In this document: positions 12,251-15,340 of the stretch, in pieces
Numbering within the stretch: position 1 is the first letter of the stretch
Layout of the letters: every line of letters starts with the position of its first letter
Origin: CAYNDB01 sp964395915
Lineage (GTDB): Bacteria; Nitrospinota_A; UBA7883; JAJRTC01
Assembly (NCBI GenBank): GCA_964395915.1
Contig: CAYNDB010000057.1
Location: 1-15,340 of the forward strand
Reading direction: 5' to 3'
DNA length: 15,340 nucleotides
Translations under genes and position numbers: made by a program
The notes under the pieces: generated by a model
Told to the model about the DNA's origin: nothing
The model's database searches: none
Seen by the model: the letters and a program-made list of their open reading frames with translations, nothing else

Positions 12251-14668
12251 CTAATGCGGGACGCTATCCGCCAGCTTGCGGAACTGCAGGCTATATAGTA
12301 GTTCAAGATAGCGTCTCGTCTCGTCTCTTTCAAGGTTTGTGACATATTTCCAGAATCCGTATACACGGGAGAGTGTCATCATTCTCTCCGCATACAGCTT
12401 CCATGTATAGCGTTCCTCGACCCTTTTCTCCGCCCCCTCGGAAATTTTATCCCAATGGCCTGGGTCCGAAGCGCATTTTTCAAAAAAGTCGGCCATAACA
12501 CAAGCGGCCTCTTCGCCATGGTTCGGGTTTATATGAAACCCTGAAACACCGTGCTCTATAATTTCAAGCGGCCCGCCATAGCATGTTGCGAATATCGGCA
12601 GACCTGATGTCATCGCCTCTATTACCGTAAGGCCAAACGCCTCAAACATGGCCGGTTGCACAAAAGCTCCACGCAGATCGGCAATATATCTATACAGCTC
12701 CGCAGACATATTTTTCTCCAAATGAACTCCCAGCCATCTCATCTGCCCGTCAAGCTTGTGATAATTCATAAGGTCGTGCATCCGCCCGATCTGCTCACGC
12801 TCCTCGGCGTCAGATGATTTGTCCTGATCCAGATGCCCTGCTATAACCAGCAAGTTGACCTTTTCCCTTAGTCTTTCCGAATTTCCAAACCAGTCCACAA
12901 GACCTGTAATATTTTTTATCCTGTCAAGCCGCGCAAGGGTGAATAGAATCGGTTTTGATCTGTCTTCAAATGAGCCTCGCGCGTCTGGCCTTTCCCCGTT
13001 GCCGAACACAAGGTCCTCCAATTCGTCGCGCAGACCTGCAAGCCTTCTTCCCTTGTCCCTGTATGAAAAGTACACTTCCGCGTCGGCCCCTGGGGATACG
13101 ATGTTGAATTTCGGGTCGAACATGTCTATGCCATGGACCACCCTGTAGAGGCCCGGCATGGTGAATGTGGAGTAACTCTCGTATTGCCCTATGCTGTCCA
13201 CATTGCCTGCGATCTCCTGGTATGTGCTGGTAATAATGAAATCGGCCGTGTTCATGGAGATAAGGTCGGCGGTAAACTGGCAGGAGAAGTGGTAACGCTC
13301 CTCGTTGTCTTTCCAGTACAGGTCGGAATATAAATATTTATTCTTTTCAAGAGCATGGGCTATGTTGCACTGCGTGACCTGGAGCCTGTTGGAGAGTATC
13401 GACGCTACAAGGTTGCCGTCAGAATAGTTGCCTATTATGAGGTCTGGTCTGTATTCGAACTCCGTCGATAATTCCTTCTCCACATCCATTGTAAACCTGT
13501 CGAGATACGGCCACACTTCAAACCTTGAAATCCATTGCGGAACAACCTCCCCCGCCTCGTTCCTGAACGGCACTCTCAATATACGCGCGTTCTGTGTGCC
13601 GGTTATATTTTCTATCCTTTGGTCGCAGGTAGTGTCTCCGGCTTCCGGGATCAGCCTGGTCACAACAACTATCTGAGGGTCTATCATTATCCCCTGTTCG
13701 ACAAGCCTGCGCCGCATCTCCTTTTCAAGAGCGCGCACTTGATCGAGAATATAAACAACCTGCCCGCCTGTGTCCGGCATTCCAAGAACATTCGCCTGAC
13801 CGAAATAGCCGTGGGGCGAAAGGATAACAATATTGAAAATCATCGGTATGCGTCCAAGGAACTTTTCCAAGGTGTTCGGCTCCGGCGCCTCGAGGATATC
13901 GGACAACATACCAAGCGTATTCCGCATTCTCCGCGCTACATTGCCCCAGCCGATGGCAAATCCAAGGTCATGCATCTTTGAACTCACATCATCCCAGCCT
14001 GCGTCCTGCGGTTGCGTGGAAAGATAGTCTTCGGCCCGCCGCAGCGCCTGTCGAAGCGCCTGGACACTTCTTATCCGGTCATTGAGCATAAGCTGGGAGC
14101 CACGGCAATGGTGCACTTTCAAAAACCGTAGCAACCTTTCAAAACCTTTGCCATCCTCCTGAAACAGCTGGCTGGAAAGCTTTCTGTTCAAAAACTCCAC
14201 ACCACGTCCGATTGACCGTGATTCCTGAAGTTTCGGAAACCCCCTGTTGAAAGGATCAAGGTCTATTTCCAAAGTCCGTCCATTTTGATCCGCTCCCACC
14301 AACCTTTCTTTGATGCCAAGGTATTCGGAAACGGTGATCCGGTCGATATCCATAGTTTCAATATGAATACGCAGATATGTCCATCGCGCCACTCTCGGCC
14401 TGATGGCAAAATAAATCCAGGGCGCGTCTGTAATGGCTTCCTGAGAAGTATAGATAAGCTCGGCAAGCGGAGATTTGGCTATACCCTCATAGTTTGTCTC
14501 ATCGCAAAACGCCAGAAATTCGTCCCACAGCTCGGAGCGCAGCAAAAACGCTTTGTCCATGGTTATATATCTTCGCAACAGCAGATATGTGGTGTCTCTG
14601 TTTTGTTTCAGATAGTTAAACGCCACGGTTCTTATTTGCTTTATATATTCCGTTTCTTCCTCTTTCAC
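12251..14668 (-). CDS. Sucrose synthase
   Basis: 805 residues, the length of plant and bacterial sucrose synthases (GT4, retaining, GT-B fold). It reversibly cleaves sucrose with NDP to NDP-glucose and fructose. The N-terminal about 270 residues form the family-specific regulatory region. GMPDTGGQVVYILDQVRALE (296-315) opens the catalytic core. IAHALEKNKYLYSDLYWKD has His438, LARLDRIKNITGL has Arg580 and Lys585, and FVQPAMFEAFGLTVIEAM has the E-x7-E pair Glu676/Glu684. These match the plant catalytic residues nearly number for number. At the nucleotide-base positions where plant enzymes carry Gln and Asn, this protein has His649 and Ser655, which suggests no strict UDP preference, as in other bacterial sucrose synthases. 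The start is GTG (14666-14668), supported by AAGGAG 7 nt upstream and a GTGA overlap with the preceding sucrose-phosphatase-like gene. Sucrose-phosphate synthase is not distinguished by length alone, but the N-terminal domain excludes it. Confidence 0.95.
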   Translation of the reverse strand: MKEEETEYIKQIRTVAFNYLKQNRDTTYLLLRRYITMDKAFLLRSELWDEFLAFCDETNYEGIAKSPLAELIYTSQEAITDAPWIYFAIRPRVARWTYLRIHIETMDIDRITVSEYLGIKERLVGADQNGRTLEIDLDPFNRGFPKLQESRSIGRGVEFLNRKLSSQLFQEDGKGFERLLRFLKVHHCRGSQLMLNDRIRSVQALRQALRRAEDYLSTQPQDAGWDDVSSKMHDLGFAIGWGNVARRMRNTLGMLSDILEAPEPNTLEKFLGRIPMIFNIVILSPHGYFGQANVLGMPDTGGQVVYILDQVRALEKEMRRRLVEQGIMIDPQIVVVTRLIPEAGDTTCDQRIENITGTQNARILRVPFRNEAGEVVPQWISRFEVWPYLDRFTMDVEKELSTEFEYRPDLIIGNYSDGNLVASILSNRLQVTQCNIAHALEKNKYLYSDLYWKDNEERYHFSCQFTADLISMNTADFIITSTYQEIAGNVDSIGQYESYSTFTMPGLYRVVHGIDMFDPKFNIVSPGADAEVYFSYRDKGRRLAGLRDELEDLVFGNGERPDARGSFEDRSKPILFTLARLDRIKNITGLVDWFGNSERLREKVNLLVIAGHLDQDKSSDAEEREQIGRMHDLMNYHKLDGQMRWLGVHLEKNMSAELYRYIADLRGAFVQPAMFEAFGLTVIEAMTSGLPIFATCYGGPLEIIEHGVSGFHINPNHGEEAACVMADFFEKCASDPGHWDKISEGAEKRVEERYTWKLYAERMMTLSRVYGFWKYVTNLERDETRRYLELLYSLQFRKLADSVPH

Positions 14669-15340
14669 AAGCTCGCTCCTTCAGAGGTGGTAGGACTCGT
14701 GGAACCGAAAAAATTGTAATGCTCCACGGCTTCGATAATGCCCCATGCGTGATTTCCTTCAGAAAAATAAATTTGCGGACGCCCGCGCAATTTGTTCAAC
14801 TCCTGGCTATGGTTGCCGACCACTACCGCCAGGGTGTTGCCTGTAAGCATATCCTCATCGTTTCCGGAATCGCCAGCTACAAGCAACCGGTCAAACGGTA
14901 TCCCCCATTTTACCGCAAAATAACGCAACGCCATACCTTTGGATGCGCGAATAGGCAATATATCAAGATATGCCTGATGCGAATATACAACCTGGGCGTG
15001 AAGCCCGGCCCTCCTTAGCATGCGAACTATTTTACTTTTCTTAGGCGCTTTGTCCGGGTCTACGAAATAACTTATCTTATGCGAGGCTTGCCCCCATTTG
15101 GGTTGAAGCTTAAGGCCATCTATCCCTTCCAGCGCCTTCCCTATGGCTTCACGGTTCCACCTGTAATTTATATGCCGTATCCATCCATGATCCTCCACAA
15201 GGTTCGGGCCATAGTGAATAGCGCTCCCCACAGAAGTGATAAGGAGATTTGGGATAGGAACCTCCCACTCTTTAAGGACGTCAAGAGCAAGCTTGAGACT
15301 GCGGCCTGTCGCCACGCCGAATCCAACGTTGTCTCCGGTA
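14665..15340 (-). CDS. Sucrose-phosphatase-like HAD domain (possibly C-terminus of sucrose-phosphate synthase), 5' end missing
   Basis: About 225 residues are visible. The frame stays open to the window edge, reading TGDNVGFGVATGRSLK, so the start lies outside. HAD superfamily, sucrose-6-phosphate phosphatase type: GFGVATGRS, SVGSAIHYG, the lysine-containing SHKISYFVDP, and motif IV GDSGNDEDML followed by VVVGNHSQEL, with an NHAWGIIEAVEHYNFF-like end. The nucleophile motif DxDxT would be upstream, beyond the window. The same domain occurs alone (sucrose-phosphate phosphatase, releasing phosphate from sucrose-6-phosphate) and as the C-terminal domain of bifunctional sucrose-phosphate synthase; the fragment cannot tell these apart. 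The stop TGA shares bases with the sucrose synthase GTG start (GTGA), so the two are cotranslated. Together they suggest sucrose is made and then turned over, perhaps as a compatible solute or as a source of nucleotide-glucose. Confidence 0.85.
   Translation of the reverse strand, partial: TGDNVGFGVATGRSLKLALDVLKEWEVPIPNLLITSVGSAIHYGPNLVEDHGWIRHINYRWNREAIGKALEGIDGLKLQPKWGQASHKISYFVDPDKAPKKSKIVRMLRRAGLHAQVVYSHQAYLDILPIRASKGMALRYFAVKWGIPFDRLLVAGDSGNDEDMLTGNTLAVVVGNHSQELNKLRGRPQIYFSEGNHAWGIIEAVEHYNFFGSTSPTTSEGASL
14676..14681 (-). promoter_or_regulatory. Strong ribosome binding site fixing the GTG start of sucrose synthase
   Basis: AAGGAG on the minus strand lies 7 nt before the GTG at 14668, inside the end of the preceding gene. 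The next in-frame Met codon lies 36 residues in, within the conserved N-terminal region, so the GTG is the best start. Confidence 0.8.

Overview
The window looks like a scaffold of a Gram-negative bacterium with moderate G+C. An LptF/LptG-family permease implies a lipopolysaccharide outer membrane. Sucrose synthase next to a sucrose-phosphatase-type HAD domain, plus a rpiB-glyA-nrdR-precorrin-2 dehydrogenase-hemX-hemA-hemC gene string, would fit Nitrospinota or a deltaproteobacterium-like lineage. That placement is inference and weak. A run of 100 Ns at 4891-4990 is a scaffold gap, so the order and orientation of the two halves is an assembly statement rather than something read directly.

Left half (1-4890). 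The 3' end of an MFS transporter (UMF1/Atg22-like) is followed by about 310 bp of short palindromic repeats. Next comes a 715-residue pentapeptide-like repeat protein with a C-terminal membrane module (690-2837), a second repeat-rich spacer, and a convergent family 2 glycosyltransferase (DPM1-like). The divergent gene is the LPS-export permease, most like LptG. The repeat protein is the most unusual item. Paired phenylalanines (F-x4-F) recur every 11, then 14, then 13 residues, and the 13-residue period holds for about 18 units with a single one-residue slip. The gene is AT-rich at its 5' end and lies between two direct copies of a 21-bp repeat.

Right half (4991-15340) is entirely on the minus strand. 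Read in the direction of transcription it has three blocks. The first is a sucrose-phosphatase-like HAD domain (5' end outside the window) coupled by a GTGA overlap to sucrose synthase. It ends in a probable hairpin terminator whose T-run touches the -35 box of the next promoter. The second is rpiB-glyA-nrdR-precorrin-2 dehydrogenase-hemX-hemA-hemC, tightly packed, with several ATGA overlaps. The third is an ATP-grasp ligase-like gene, probably with its own extended -10 promoter, ending beside the gap.

Functionally, the sucrose pair handles sucrose synthesis or cleavage into nucleotide-glucose. The long cluster joins one-carbon and pentose metabolism (SHMT, RpiB) and the ribonucleotide reductase repressor NrdR to early tetrapyrrole synthesis: glutamyl-tRNA reductase, its HemX-type membrane partner, hydroxymethylbilane synthase, and the precorrin-2 to sirohydrochlorin branch. 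No tRNA, rRNA, CRISPR array or insertion sequence was recognised.
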